From assembly GCF_002846205.1 (NCBI RefSeq), contig NZ_PHKV01000005.1, positions 310,001 to 374,000 of the forward strand: DNA of 64,000 bases, given 5' to 3'. Of the stretch, positions 43,016 through 55,813 are shown in pieces. The translations under genes were made by a program, and so were the position numbers. Under the pieces are notes generated by a model that searched no databases, was not told where the DNA came from, and saw nothing but the letters and a program-made list of their open reading frames with translations. This DNA comes from Xanthomonas prunicola (GTDB lineage: Bacteria; Pseudomonadota; Gammaproteobacteria; Xanthomonadales; Xanthomonadaceae). The first letter of the stretch is position 1. Every line of letters starts with the position of its first letter.

Positions 43016-43932
43016 TGCGCCAGCTGTACCCGCGGCTTGCGCCAGAAACGCCAACGCTGCGCATGCGTGAGCGATACGCTTTCGCCGTCCTGAAAATCCA
43101 AGACCAACCGATCCAATTCGCCCCGCGCCATCGCCGCCAGCAGCGGCGCCACCGCATCGTCGCTGAACTGCTGCAGGGAACGCAGATGGCGCAGATCCAC
43201 CAGCGCGTCCACGCGTTGTTCGCCCTGCGCATCGGCGCCTGCCGCCAGCGCCAACGCACGCAGCAGCGACTCGCGGCTGCGCACCTGACGATGCGGCGAA
43301 GTCACCGCATGCGGCAGCACGCCGCCACCCCAGAACCACAAGGAATTGATCGCCGGCTTGCCGCTGGCCACGCGACCTTCGTTCCAGGGATGCTGATGCA
43401 ACAGCACCTGCGCTTCGGTCAGCAAGGCGCGCCAGCGGCGGCCGCTGTCGCCGGCCGGCAGATGCTCGAACAGGTCGTCGCCGATCGCGACATCCGGCGG
43501 CGCAAAGTCCGGCAATTTCGCATCCGGCGACAAGCGCAGATACCAACGCGATGGCGTGGGCGCATCCAGCAGAAATCCCGCATCACCGAACATCGGCTTG
43601 AGGATCGGCAGCAGCACCGCCAGATCCTCGGCGGTGGGGCCAAGCGCCTCGCCGTAGCCCATCAACCGCGCGCCCTGCATGTCCGGCACCACATAGGCCG
43701 GATCGGCACGCACCCAGGTGGCCCCGGCGGCATCGCCGGCATCCAACTGGCGGGTCAACGCGGCCACCGGCCAATGCGACGGCGTCAGGCTGAAATGGCG
43801 CTGCAATTGCGCCACCTCACCCGCATCGGCGGTGTGCTGCTCGGCGCGCGCAAGCGCACGCGCCACCACGGTGTCGCACAGGGTTCCGGGCAGACGGCGT
43901 TTTTCCGGCAGCAACAGCGTGGCGGTGGTCAT
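43012..43932 (-). CDS. rpfE: Regulatory protein RpfE
   Basis: 306 residues. RpfE is known in Xanthomonas as affecting extracellular enzyme and polysaccharide levels; its biochemical activity is unclear. The sequence has no transmembrane segment or signal peptide and includes SLWFWGGGVLPHA and WYLRLSPDA, features of conserved phosphoglycerate-mutase-like hypothetical proteins. It overlaps recJ by four bases and starts 16 bases after greA, so it is part of the carB-greA-rpfE-recJ transcript. Confidence 0.87.
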   Translation of the reverse strand: MTTATLLLPEKRRLPGTLCDTVVARALARAEQHTADAGEVAQLQRHFSLTPSHWPVAALTRQLDAGDAAGATWVRADPAYVVPDMQGARLMGYGEALGPTAEDLAVLLPILKPMFGDAGFLLDAPTPSRWYLRLSPDAKLPDFAPPDVAIGDDLFEHLPAGDSGRRWRALLTEAQVLLHQHPWNEGRVASGKPAINSLWFWGGGVLPHAVTSPHRQVRSRESLLRALALAAGADAQGEQRVDALVDLRHLRSLQQFSDDAVAPLLAAMARGELDRLVLDFQDGESVSLTHAQRWRFWRKPRVQLAQ

Positions 43933-43948
43933 CGCGCGGTAATGCCGG

Positions 43949-44421
43949 TCAGTCCAGGTAGGCGACGCTGACGACTTCGTACTCGCGCTGACCGGCCGGC
44001 GCATCGATGGTGACCGAATCGCCTTCCAGCTTGCCGATCAGCGCACGCGCCAGCGGCGAAGAGATCGCGATCAGGCCCATCTTGATGTCCGCTTCCAGAT
44101 CGCCAACGATCTGGTAGCGCTTCTCTTCGTCGGTCTCGGTATCTGCCAACGTCACCGTGGCACCGAACACGATCTTGTTGCCGGCCGACAACTTGGTGAT
44201 GTCGATGATCTCGGCGTGCGAGAGCTCGCCTTCCAGCTGCTTGATACGGCCTTCGATGAAGCTCTGCTGCTCGCGCGCGGCGTGATACTCGGCGTTCTCC
44301 TTCAGGTCGCCATGCGCACGCGCTTCGGCGATCGCATTGATCACCTCCGGGCGCTTGACCGACTTCAGCTGTTCCAGTTCTTCGCGCAGGCGCAGCGCGC
44401 CCTTCGATGTCATGGGTGCTC

Positions 44422-44425
<4 letters not shown>
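43949..44425 (-). CDS. greA: Transcription elongation factor GreA
   Basis: 158 residues. The N-terminal coiled coil carries the acidic tip ([14 protein letters not shown]) and the C-terminal FKBP-like domain ends [15 protein letters not shown]. It rescues backtracked RNA polymerase by stimulating transcript cleavage. Start 44425 gives the family length and overlaps the carB stop by four bases (ATGA). Confidence 0.97.
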
Positions 44426-47664
<3,239 letters not shown>

Positions 47665-47777
47665 TTCTTTACTCGATTAGGAACATGCGGCGAGCCGCAA
47701 GTGCGGAAGAGTGGCCGCGGCGATCGCATCGCGACGCGGCGTGATAGTGCATCGACTCAGCGGAGTCGAAAGCCGGT

Positions 47778-48134
47778 TCATCCGGCAGATCCATAGCCGA
47801 GGCCGTGCAGGGTGTGCTGAAGCCATTGATACAGTCCGAAGGACGCGGCAAGGCTACCCAGGATCAGCAGCCAGCCGATCGCGGAGGTCTTGCCCCAGCG
47901 ACGCGCCTTGTCCGGGTCGGTGTTCTGCATGCGATGGTGAAAGGATTCCCCGCCAGCCACATAGCCGACACCGAAAACGAAGCACATCGGCACCATCAAG
48001 GCCAGCTTCATGCCGCCGTGCAGCGTGATCGACTCGGCACCGGCGCGTGCCTGCTCCAGCGGCATCCAGACGCCCCAGTAAGTCAGGGCAACCCCCACCA
48101 GCACGATCAGCACACCCATCAAACGAGCGCTCAT
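47778..48134 (-). CDS. Small membrane protein between carA and carB
   Basis: 118 residues with three hydrophobic segments: [38 protein letters not shown] and [17 protein letters not shown]. No family is recognised. The start codon overlaps the carA stop by four bases (ATGA), so it is translated with carA. Its insertion between the two subunit genes of one enzyme is typical of conserved lineage-specific additions, but a role in carbamoyl-phosphate metabolism cannot be claimed. Confidence 0.82.
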   Translation of the reverse strand: MSARLMGVLIVLVGVALTYWGVWMPLEQARAGAESITLHGGMKLALMVPMCFVFGVGYVAGGESFHHRMQNTDPDKARRWGKTSAIGWLLILGSLAASFGLYQWLQHTLHGLGYGSAG

Positions 48135-49264
48135 GCGCGCTTGGCATCCTTGGCCATCAACTCCACGAACCGATCGAACAACGGCCCCACATCGCGCGGG
48201 CCTGGCGAGGCTTCCGGGTGGCCCTGGAACGAAAACGCCGGTGCGTCGGTCAGCGCGATGCCCTGATTGGTGCCATCGAACAGCGAACGGTGGGTCACCC
48301 GCACATTGGACGGCAAGGTGCGTTCATCCACTGCAAACCCGTGGTTCTGCGAGGTGATCATCACCCGGCCGCCGTCCAGATCCTGCACCGGGTGGTTGGC
48401 ACCGTGATGGCCAGTGGCCATCTTCAGCGTCTTGGCACCGGCGGCCAGCGCCAGCAACTGATGGCCCAGGCAGATACCGAAGGTCGGCACCTTCTGCGCG
48501 ATCAGTTCCTTGATCGCACCGATCGCGTAATCGCAAGGCTCCGGGTCGCCCGGGCCATTGGACAGAAACACGCCGTCCGGCTGCATCGCCAACACCTCGG
48601 CCACCGGGGTCTGCGCCGGCACCACGGTGACGTCGCAACCACGGTCGGCCAGCATGCGCAGGATGTTGAGCTTGACGCCGTAATCGTAAGCGACAACCTT
48701 GTGCTTCAGCTCGGCGCGCACGAAGGTGTCGGAATTGAGATCCAACGAGCCTTCCTGCCAGCTGTAAGTGCTCTCGGTCGAGACCACCTTGGCCAGATCC
48801 ATGCCTTTCAGGCCGGGAAACTTGCGTGCAGCTTCCAGCGCTTTTTCGACGTCGATCTCGCCGGCCATCAGCGCACCGTTCTGGGCGCCCTTCTGCCGCA
48901 GCAGGCGGGTCAACTTGCGGGTGTCGATGCCGGAGATGGCCACCACACCGCGGGCCTGCAGCCACTCCGGCAAGGCCACCTGGCTACGCCAGTTGCTGGG
49001 GCGGCGCGGCACGTCGCGCACGATCAGGCCGGCGGCCCAGATCTTGCGGGCCTCGTCGTCCTGGTCGGTAAAGCCCGTGTTGCCGATATGCGGATAGGTC
49101 AGCGTGACCATCTGGCGGGCGTAGGAGGGATCGGTCAGGACTTCCTGGTAACCGGTCATGGCGGTGTTGAACACCACTTCGCCGACGGAAAGCCCGTTGG
49201 CGCCTACGGATTCGCCCTCGAACACGGTGCCGTCTTCGAGGACAAGGATTGCGGGTTGGGTCAC
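48131..49264 (-). CDS. carA: Carbamoyl-phosphate synthase small chain
   Basis: 377 residues. The N-terminal CPSase domain precedes a class I glutamine amidotransferase with catalytic Cys in [13 protein letters not shown] and His in GHPEASPGP. It delivers ammonia to CarB. The start is taken as GTG 49264, giving [19 protein letters not shown]; the open frame extends further but without family similarity. Confidence 0.96.
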   Translation of the reverse strand: MTQPAILVLEDGTVFEGESVGANGLSVGEVVFNTAMTGYQEVLTDPSYARQMVTLTYPHIGNTGFTDQDDEARKIWAAGLIVRDVPRRPSNWRSQVALPEWLQARGVVAISGIDTRKLTRLLRQKGAQNGALMAGEIDVEKALEAARKFPGLKGMDLAKVVSTESTYSWQEGSLDLNSDTFVRAELKHKVVAYDYGVKLNILRMLADRGCDVTVVPAQTPVAEVLAMQPDGVFLSNGPGDPEPCDYAIGAIKELIAQKVPTFGICLGHQLLALAAGAKTLKMATGHHGANHPVQDLDGGRVMITSQNHGFAVDERTLPSNVRVTHRSLFDGTNQGIALTDAPAFSFQGHPEASPGPRDVGPLFDRFVELMAKDAKRA

Positions 49265-49476
49265 GTGGGGTCTCGCTCTGGCTGCCTGGGACTCCGATGC
49301 GCTTCCGGCCAAATTCCGGTTGCAACAAAGCGCGGACGCGGTGCTGAGGACCGGTCCGACGCTGGTTCGGGCAAGCGAGAATTGTAAAGGCAACTGCCCC
49401 GGCATGCCAGCCTGAAGAGCGTTCGATGCAGCACCGGTATCAACGCTGGGGCATGAATAGGCCGCCACGTGCAGCT

Positions 49477-49492
49477 ACCGCGCATGCGCGGT
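49477..49492. terminator. Palindrome after dapB
   Basis: ACCGCGCATGCGCGGT is a perfect 16-base palindrome 11 bases after the dapB stop. It can form an 8-bp or shorter stem; without a T-run, termination is only a possibility. Confidence 0.35.
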
Positions 49493-49503
49493 GGCGCGCC
49501 GGC

Positions 49504-50220
49504 TTACAGCACCAGATCGCGCACCCGGTAGCTGCCGGCCGGCTTGCCGATCAGTCGCTTGGCGGCATGCAACGCACCGCGCGCGAAGATGTCGCGGTTG
49601 GTCGCGCGATGCACCAGTTCGACCCGCTCGCCCAACCCCGTGAACTGCACGGTGTGTTCGCCGACGATGTCGCCAGCGCGCAGGCTGACATAGCGCGGCT
49701 GCGCGCCGCTACCGGTGGCCGCCTCGCCCAACGTCAGTGCGGTCCCGGATGGCGCATCCTGCTTGTGCACGTGATGCGCTTCGATGATGTCGCAATCCCA
49801 CCCCGGCAAGGTGCCGGCGGCACGCTCCACCAACTCGGTCAGCACCGCAACGCCCAGGCTGAAGTTGGAGGCCCACACCAACGGGATGTGTTGGGCGGCA
49901 TCGCGCAGTGCTCCACGCTGCGCCTCGTCCAGCCCGGTGGTGCCAGACACCAGCGGCTTACCGCGCTGCGCGCACAGCGCCAGGATCGGCGCGAAGCCCT
50001 GCGGCAAACTGAAGTCGATGGCCACATCGAACGCAGGCGCGCCGCCGAGTTCGCTGGCGGCGAAAAACGGCACGCCGTCAACCACGCGTTGCGATGGCGA
50101 GCGGCCCACCACGGCGCCAACCACCTGCAAGGTCTCGTCTTCGGCAGCCAATCGCAGCAACGCCTTGCCCATCCGCCCAGAGGCGCCGTGGATCAGAACT
50201 TTCACAGCTGAGGTTGTCAT
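49504..50220 (-). CDS. dapB: 4-hydroxy-tetrahydrodipicolinate reductase
   Basis: 238 residues. NAD(P)H-binding loop IHGASGRMGKALLR at the N-terminus and the catalytic/substrate motif EAHHVHKQDAPSGTAL. It carries out the second committed step of the diaminopimelate/lysine pathway. It lies upstream of carA on the same strand, a frequent proteobacterial order (dapB-carAB). Confidence 0.96.
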   Translation of the reverse strand: MTTSAVKVLIHGASGRMGKALLRLAAEDETLQVVGAVVGRSPSQRVVDGVPFFAASELGGAPAFDVAIDFSLPQGFAPILALCAQRGKPLVSGTTGLDEAQRGALRDAAQHIPLVWASNFSLGVAVLTELVERAAGTLPGWDCDIIEAHHVHKQDAPSGTALTLGEAATGSGAQPRYVSLRAGDIVGEHTVQFTGLGERVELVHRATNRDIFARGALHAAKRLIGKPAGSYRVRDLVL

Positions 50221-50630
50221 GGTGGCAGGCTGGCTTGGAGAGATGGGTGGTACACGATAGCCGGGATTGGGGTGTTGCGATTGGGGATTCGTCGTTGCAG
50301 TGGTGCGCTGCGCGCGATGTGCAGTTGCAGGGGTATGTTGTTAGTGGGTTTGGCAACGGGCAATAACATGTAGCGAGCGGCTCCGGGACCGATGCTGACG
50401 GAGCGGCGAAGCGCAGACGTATGCGTGACACATGCCGACGTCGAAGCGATGGTGCGCACGTTCGGCGACGCAATAGCCTGGTGCCAGTTGCTTCTGGAAC
50501 GCCCGTGAAACGACGCGAACAGCCATTAGCCGGTGCGATCACCGAACAGGACCGCCGCACGGGACTGGCACAGCAGGATTTCCACCACGCCCCCGCGCGT
50601 GGTGGTCACGCCACAGGCTGGCATCCGCTC
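50221..50630. other. Intergenic region upstream of dapB
   Basis: The part close to dapB (about 50250-50295) contains GATTGGGGATTCG and similar units related to the heptamer array at 58486-58548. About 50430-50470 shows weak similarity to the internal part of the GAGCGG elements. No gene is supported. Confidence 0.45.
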
Positions 50631-51350
50631 TTAATCGTGGATGCCATCCAGCCGCTTGCTCCAGCTCTCCACTTCGCTGCGCTGCAGGCGGCGTTCGAAC
50701 AGCGCGCGCCACGACGGAACCAACGGCAGCTGCAGCACTGCAGTGACGGCGGAAACATCGACCTGGCGTGCATATAGCACCTGTTGCAGGCGCGACAGCG
50801 GCCACCGTGGATGCGGGCGCGCTTTCAGGGTCAGCAGGTCGCCGGCCGCAACGCTACCCGGCTGCCGCACGCGGTAGTACCAACCGGTGCGGCCGGTTTC
50901 CTGCACGCGCCGCGCCAACTCGCGCACACCGAACCGGTCCGACAACTTCCAGCACGGTTGCCGCAACTGCGACACCTCCACCACCGCGGTGCCCAACGCG
51001 AAGCGATCGCCGAGACAGACGTCGGCTTCGGTCAGGCCGACACTGCTGAGGTTTTCGCCGAAGGCACCGGCGGCCTCCAGCAGGACGTGCGGGCCAAGTT
51101 CATCGCGCCAGGCGGCGTAGTGATCGCGCGGGTAATGATGGATGGCCTTGTCCGGCCCACCATGCACGCGCCGGTCGCCTTGCTCGTCGCCTTCCAGGCC
51201 TTCGACACCCACCCTCACCGCACCCTGCAGCGCGCGCTTATCGATCGCACTGCGGCTACCGGGACGGGTGAAGTCGCGTGCGCTGCCGATCGCAACGCTG
51301 TCGATCACGATGGCGATCGGCACGCACTGCTCCGCCGTGGCCGCTGTCAC
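50631..51350 (-). CDS. MOSC domain protein, YiiM-like
   Basis: 239 residues. MOSC domain with RVHGGPDKAIHHYPRDHY, GENLSSVGLTEADVCLGD and VSQLRQPCWKL, where Cys is the residue expected to bind a molybdenum-sulfur centre. A C-terminal 3-alpha domain follows (PSWRALFERRLQ). Related proteins reduce N-hydroxylated bases. GTG 51350 overlaps the aminotransferase stop codon by four bases (GTGA), which supports this start. Confidence 0.85.
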   Translation of the reverse strand: MTAATAEQCVPIAIVIDSVAIGSARDFTRPGSRSAIDKRALQGAVRVGVEGLEGDEQGDRRVHGGPDKAIHHYPRDHYAAWRDELGPHVLLEAAGAFGENLSSVGLTEADVCLGDRFALGTAVVEVSQLRQPCWKLSDRFGVRELARRVQETGRTGWYYRVRQPGSVAAGDLLTLKARPHPRWPLSRLQQVLYARQVDVSAVTAVLQLPLVPSWRALFERRLQRSEVESWSKRLDGIHD

Positions 51351-52549
51351 GCGCCCTGCCCTGGCAACTCGTCCAGCGCCTCGCGCAGCAGCTCGCCCAG
51401 CACCTGGATGCCGGCATCGATCTTCTCGCCGGGCACAGTGACAAACGACAGGCGCAGCGTATTGGTCTGCGGCAAGGTGGCGAAGAACGGCGCGCCCGGC
51501 ACGAACGCAACATTGCGCGCGATGGCGCGCGCCAGCAACGCGGTGCCATCCAGCCCAGGTGGCAGCGTCACCCACAAAAACATGCCGCCCTCCGGGCGAT
51601 TCCATTGCACCTGCGCCGGGAAATGCCGATCCAGGGCCTCCAGCATCAGGTCGCATTGGCGCGCATACAGCGCACGGATCTGCGGGATATGGGTCTCAAG
51701 AAAATCGTCCTGCAGCGTCTGGTACACCACGCGCTGCGTGAATGACGGGGTGTGCAGATCGGCTGCCTGCTTGGCCTGGATCAGCTTGCCCAACACCGCT
51801 TCGGGCGCCACCACATAGCCCAGCCGCAAACCGGGTGCGAGCACCTTGGAAAAGGACCCCATGTAGATGACGCCTTCTGGGTTCATCGACAACAGACTCG
51901 GCAACGGCTGCCCGCTGTAGTACAGCTCGCCGTACGGGTCGTCTTCGACGATCGGCACGCCAGCCTCGGCCGCGCGCGCGACCAGCGTCTGGCGACGCGC
52001 CAACGGCAAGCGCCGGCCTGTGGGGTTCTGAAAATTCGGCAGGCAATACAGAAACCGCGCATCGGCCAGCAGCGCCGGATCCAGCGCATCCACCACCACG
52101 CCGTCCTCATCCGAGGGCATGCCGACGAATGCCGGCTGGAACAGCGAAAACGCCTGCAATGCACCCAGATAGCTCGGCGTTTCCACCAGCACCTTGCTGC
52201 CTTCGTCGATGAAGACCTTGCCGAGCAGGTCCAGGCCCTGTTGTGAACCAGTGGTAATCAGCACCTGGCTGGGCCGGATGCTGGCGCCATCGCGACTCAG
52301 CCGCGCGGCCACCCACTCGCGCAGCGGCGCATAGCCTTCGGTCGGGCCGTATTGCAGCGCCGCCTGCGGCGCATCGCGCAGCACCTGATCGCTGGCAGCG
52401 CGCATGCGCTCCACCGGGAAAGTGGCTGGCGAAGGTAACCCGCCGGCGAAGGAAATCACCTCCGGCCGCTCGGTCACCTTGAGGATTTCGCGAATCGCCG
52501 AACTGGTCAGCGCCTGCGCACGTCGGGAGATCTGGAAGGAGGTTGTCAT
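51347..52549 (-). CDS. PLP-dependent aminotransferase, class I/II
   Basis: 400 residues. Fold-type I aminotransferase with the cofactor lysine in GSFSKVLAPGLRLGY and conserved YCLPNFQNPTGR and EDDPYGEL. Similarity is to the 2-aminoadipate/multi-substrate aminotransferase (LysN-like) group. The true amino donor is unknown. The start at ATG 52549 follows GGAAGGAGG. It is coupled to the MOSC gene. Confidence 0.9.
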   Translation of the reverse strand: MTTSFQISRRAQALTSSAIREILKVTERPEVISFAGGLPSPATFPVERMRAASDQVLRDAPQAALQYGPTEGYAPLREWVAARLSRDGASIRPSQVLITTGSQQGLDLLGKVFIDEGSKVLVETPSYLGALQAFSLFQPAFVGMPSDEDGVVVDALDPALLADARFLYCLPNFQNPTGRRLPLARRQTLVARAAEAGVPIVEDDPYGELYYSGQPLPSLLSMNPEGVIYMGSFSKVLAPGLRLGYVVAPEAVLGKLIQAKQAADLHTPSFTQRVVYQTLQDDFLETHIPQIRALYARQCDLMLEALDRHFPAQVQWNRPEGGMFLWVTLPPGLDGTALLARAIARNVAFVPGAPFFATLPQTNTLRLSFVTVPGEKIDAGIQVLGELLREALDELPGQGA

Positions 52550-52637
52550 GGCGCAAGCATAGCGAACGCCAGTGGCTGCGGTGCTGTGCAGTGCAGCGAC
52601 GGACGTTCCGCCGCTTGCCTGGCTCACCGCCGGTATG

Positions 52638-52776
52638 GAGCGGCGAACACAACGTAGCGCGCGGCTGTCAGGCTGGCGTGGACAGCGGACAGGAACCGGA
52701 CCGACCGACTGACCCATGCCGCACCGAGCACCGGCCGTGCCCACACCGACCTGCGCAGCGGATGTGTTCGCTGCGC
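52638..52776. repeat. Decayed copy of the GAGCGG MITE-like element
   Basis: The left end GAGCGGCGAACACAACG resembles GAGCGGCTAACAAAACG. The core shares CAGGAACCGGA, CATGCCG and CCGAGCACCGGCC with the element at 19238-19375. The right end GTGTTCGCTGCGC is an imperfect inverted copy. No target duplication is left. It ends exactly at the TAG stop codon of the minus-strand gene at 52777. Confidence 0.65.
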
Positions 52777-53277
52777 CTACTGATATGCCGGGCCAACCCA
52801 GGCGGTGCCTTCGCTACGGGCGATCAGCGTCTTCCAGCGCTTACGGATCACCTTGTCGCGCGTGCGGAAGGTCATGCGCAAGCCGGGCAGGCCGAGCGTG
52901 GCGCGCGTTTCAACCATGGCCGATTGTTCGTCCGCGGCAATGTCGATCTTGGTGATCGACTGCTTGTAGTCGATCAGCTCTTCCGGGTTGGCCACGTGGC
53001 TCATCTGCCGCAGCACTTGCGCCCATTCGCCATTGGACTTGCAATATTTCTCGCGGTTGGCGGTCTGCCGCTTCTGATGCGTATCCATGCGGTACAGCAC
53101 CACCATTTCAAAGTCCGGTGCAGTCATCGCGCAGAGCGCCTCGCCATCCTGACTCAACATCGCCTTGTCGTGCGCGGCATAGAAATCGCGCACCTGCTTC
53201 TCGTCGAGCGCATTGCCACCGTACTGATAAACACCGGCAACGGCCGCCAGAGCCGCCAACAACACCAGCAAACGCAT
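52777..53277 (-). CDS. Secreted protein of unknown function, NTF2-like
   Basis: 166 residues with an N-terminal hydrophobic segment (MRLLVLLAALAAVAGVYQYG) that is a signal peptide or anchor. The mature part (FYAAHDKAMLSQDGEALCAM, VVLYRMDTHQKRQTANRE, ETRATLGLPGLRMTFRTRDK) has the helix-then-sheet pattern of NTF2/SnoaL-like domains. No function can be assigned. The stop codon lies at the edge of a decayed repeat. Confidence 0.75.
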   Translation of the reverse strand: MRLLVLLAALAAVAGVYQYGGNALDEKQVRDFYAAHDKAMLSQDGEALCAMTAPDFEMVVLYRMDTHQKRQTANREKYCKSNGEWAQVLRQMSHVANPEELIDYKQSITKIDIAADEQSAMVETRATLGLPGLRMTFRTRDKVIRKRWKTLIARSEGTAWVGPAYQ

Positions 53278-53336
53278 CACCGCCCCCTGTTCCGCCGCGT
53301 CCTGCGGCCGCGCAAGTGTAGCCGACGCTGCGGATA

Positions 53337-53591
53337 TCAGTGACGACGCGGCGGTGTCGGGCCGCAGCTGTCGCAGCCGCCGCAGGCCGATGCGTTTTGT
53401 GTGGCGGGAGGTGCAACGCGGCGCCCAAGCGCCTGCATCCATGCAGGTCGCCCGCGGCGCAACAGACCAAGCGCAAGCGAACCGCGCAGGCGGCGCAGCA
53501 CAGTGGGGAACTGTTTCTTCATCACCACCCACAGGCTGACCAGCACGGCGATGGCGATCACCAGGTATTGCAACGTGAGCGAAAGCGTCAT
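53337..53591 (-). CDS. FeoB-associated Cys-rich membrane protein
   Basis: 84 residues. One transmembrane helix (LTLQYLVIAIAVLVSLWVV) is followed by a basic stretch and a C-terminal cysteine cluster CGGCDSC. This is the arrangement of small FeoB-associated proteins found after feoB. It begins one base after the feoB stop codon, so it belongs to the feoAB operon. It may help FeoB-mediated ferrous iron uptake, but its mechanism is unknown. Confidence 0.82.
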   Translation of the reverse strand: MTLSLTLQYLVIAIAVLVSLWVVMKKQFPTVLRRLRGSLALGLLRRGRPAWMQALGRRVAPPATQNASACGGCDSCGPTPPRRH

Positions 53592-53592
53592 C

Positions 53593-55452
53593 TCAACCGG
53601 CTCCCAGCAGCACAGCCAGCTGGTAAGTCACCAGCGAGGCCAGATAGGCCAGCGCGAACAGGTACACCGCGCTGATGGTCATCTGCTTCCACGAGTTGGT
53701 TTCGCGCTTGATCGTGGCCAACGTGGAGATGCACATCGGTGCGTAGATGTACCAGACCAGCAGCGACAGCGCGGTGGCCAGCGACCATCCATCGCTGATC
53801 AGCGGCGACAATGCCTGCGCTGCCGCATCGTCGTCGGCAGCAGACAGTGCGTACACGGTGGCCAGCGAAGCCACCGCTACTTCGCGCGCGGCCAGGCCGG
53901 GAATCAGCGCAATACAGATCTGCCAGTTGAAGCCCAGCGGTGCGAAGAACACCGCCATTGCATGGCCGATACGGCCTGCGAAGCTGTAGTCGATCGCCGG
54001 CAAGGTGGCATTGGCCGGCGCCGCCGGGAACGAGAGCAGGAACCACAGCAGAATGGTCAGCGCAAGAATGATGCCGCCCACGCGCTTGAGGAAGATCCAT
54101 GCGCGCTCCCATAGCCCCAGCGCCAGATCGCGCACCTGCGGCACACGATAGGACGGCAGCTCCAGCATCAGCGGATGCTCGCTTTTGTCGCGCCGCCACT
54201 TCTTCATCGTCCACGACACCAGCAGCGCACTGAGGATAGCCGCGGCATACAGTCCGAACAGCACCAACCCCTGCTGATTGAAGATGCCCCACACCGTCTT
54301 CTGCGGAATAAAGGCGCCAATGAGCAATGCATACACCGGCAGCCGCGCCGAACAGGTCATCAACGGCGCGACCATGATGGTCGCAAGCCGGTCGCGCGGG
54401 TCCTGGATGCTGCGCGTGGACATGATGCCCGGCACCGCACAGGCAAAGCTCGACAACAGCGGAATGAACGAGCGCCCAGACAGACCGGCCGCGGACATCA
54501 TGCGATCGAGCAGGAAGGCGGCACGCGGCAGGTAGCCGGATTCTTCCAATGCCAGGATGAAAGCGAACAGGATCAGGATCTGCGGCAGGAACACGATCAC
54601 CCCGCCAAGGCCAGCGATCACGCCATCCTTGAGCAGGCTGTTGAGCGGACCTTCCGGCAAGGTGGCGCCCACCCACTGGCCCAGCGCGGCGGTGCCGCCG
54701 TCGATCAGGTCCATCACCGGCGCGGCCCAGGCATACACCGCCTGGAAGATCAGGAACATCACCACCGCCAGCGTGACCAGGCCCCAGATCGGATGCAGCA
54801 ACCAGCGGTCCAGCGTATCGTCCACGCGCGAGGTGCGGGTCGGCATGGTCACGGCTGCGCTGAGGATCTGCCGCACCAGCGCGTGGTAGTTGCCGTCGGC
54901 CGGTGGGCTGGCGATGGGCGCCGCCAGACGTGCCGCCTGCGTATCGAGTCGTTCGACCAGGACCTTGGCACCGCCGCGACGCACCGCGACCGTTTCAACC
55001 ACCGGCACGCCGAGCGCCTGCTCCAGCGCCGGCAGATCGATGACGATGCCGCGGCGCTGCGCGGCGTCCATCATGTTCAACGCCACGATCATCGGCCGGC
55101 CGAGTTCGCGCAGCTCCAGCGCAAAGCGCAGATGCAGGCGCAGATTGGTCGCGTCCATCACGTAGACCAGTACGTCCGGTGCCGGCTCGCCGGGATAAAA
55201 ACCGCGGCACAGGTCGCGGGTGATCGCCTCGTCCAGGCTCGCCGGTTGCAGGCTGTAGGCGCCGGGCAGATCCAGTACCGCGAAGTCGCGCCCGGACGGC
55301 GCACGGAAGTGTCCTTCCTTACGCTCGACGGTGACGCCGGTGTAATTGGCCACCTTCTGCCGGCTGCCGGTCAGCTGGTTGAACAGCGCAGTCTTGCCGC
55401 TATTGGGGTTACCCACCAATGCCAGACGCAAGGGAACCACTGCCGCGCTCAT
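53593..55452 (-). CDS. feoB: Ferrous iron transporter FeoB
   Basis: 619 residues. The N-terminal G domain has GNPNSGKTALFNQLTG (G1), DLPGAYSLQP (G3) and ALNMMD (G4). After a helical switch region comes a membrane part with two Gate regions (for example SFACAVPGIMSTR) and about eight to ten helices. At 619 residues it is a shorter version than E. coli FeoB. The start overlaps the feoA stop by four bases. Confidence 0.97.
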   Translation of the reverse strand: MSAAVVPLRLALVGNPNSGKTALFNQLTGSRQKVANYTGVTVERKEGHFRAPSGRDFAVLDLPGAYSLQPASLDEAITRDLCRGFYPGEPAPDVLVYVMDATNLRLHLRFALELRELGRPMIVALNMMDAAQRRGIVIDLPALEQALGVPVVETVAVRRGGAKVLVERLDTQAARLAAPIASPPADGNYHALVRQILSAAVTMPTRTSRVDDTLDRWLLHPIWGLVTLAVVMFLIFQAVYAWAAPVMDLIDGGTAALGQWVGATLPEGPLNSLLKDGVIAGLGGVIVFLPQILILFAFILALEESGYLPRAAFLLDRMMSAAGLSGRSFIPLLSSFACAVPGIMSTRSIQDPRDRLATIMVAPLMTCSARLPVYALLIGAFIPQKTVWGIFNQQGLVLFGLYAAAILSALLVSWTMKKWRRDKSEHPLMLELPSYRVPQVRDLALGLWERAWIFLKRVGGIILALTILLWFLLSFPAAPANATLPAIDYSFAGRIGHAMAVFFAPLGFNWQICIALIPGLAAREVAVASLATVYALSAADDDAAAQALSPLISDGWSLATALSLLVWYIYAPMCISTLATIKRETNSWKQMTISAVYLFALAYLASLVTYQLAVLLGAG

Positions 55453-55697
55453 GCCGACACTCCGGCTTCGCGCACCTGCACGCGCGCGGCCTCGCTGCGC
55501 CGCAGGGCAAACCGCGTGTAGCCGACCTGCACCAATAGCGGTTCGCGACCGACTGGCCCGGTGGCCAGCACCGTGACTTCTTCGCCTGCGACAAACCCCA
55601 ACTCCCGCAAGCGCCGGGCGATCGTGTCGTTGGGGAGACGATCCTCCACGGAGTCCACGATGGCGGCGCGATGCAAAGGCATGTCGGACAGCGTCAC
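55449..55697 (-). CDS. feoA: Ferrous iron transport protein FeoA
   Basis: 82 residues from GTG 55697 (MTLSDMPLHRAAIVDSVEDR). SH3-like FeoA fold with RRLRELGFVAGEEVTVLATG and VQVGYTRFALRRSEAARV. It supports FeoB activity from the cytoplasm. The frame is open to ATG 55739, but a Fur-like site overlaps that stretch, CAGG precedes the GTG at good spacing, and FeoA proteins usually have 75-85 residues, so GTG is preferred. Confidence 0.88.
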   Translation of the reverse strand: MTLSDMPLHRAAIVDSVEDRLPNDTIARRLRELGFVAGEEVTVLATGPVGREPLLVQVGYTRFALRRSEAARVQVREAGVSA

Positions 55698-55712
55698 AAA
55701 GACGGCCTGATT

Positions 55713-55735
55713 GTTAGGAATGGTTCTCAATTCTA
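55713..55735 (-). promoter_or_regulatory. Possible Fur box upstream of feoA
   Basis: The minus strand reads TGAGAACCATTCCTA, which matches the 7-1-7 Fur model TGATAATNATTATCA at about nine of 14 defined positions. Iron-repressed expression of feoABC is expected from the family. Confidence 0.35.
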
Positions 55736-55813
55736 GCATCGACGCACCGCGTCATGGCTCCGGCGACCCGGCCCGCTATCATGGTTCGCATCCCATTCAT
55801 GGACTTCTACGCA

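Noticed and set aside
50430..50470. Further copy of the GAGCGG element upstream of dapB
   Set aside because: Only short matches such as GAGCGGCGAA and ACATGCCGA are seen, with no paired end, so it is too weak to list as a repeat.
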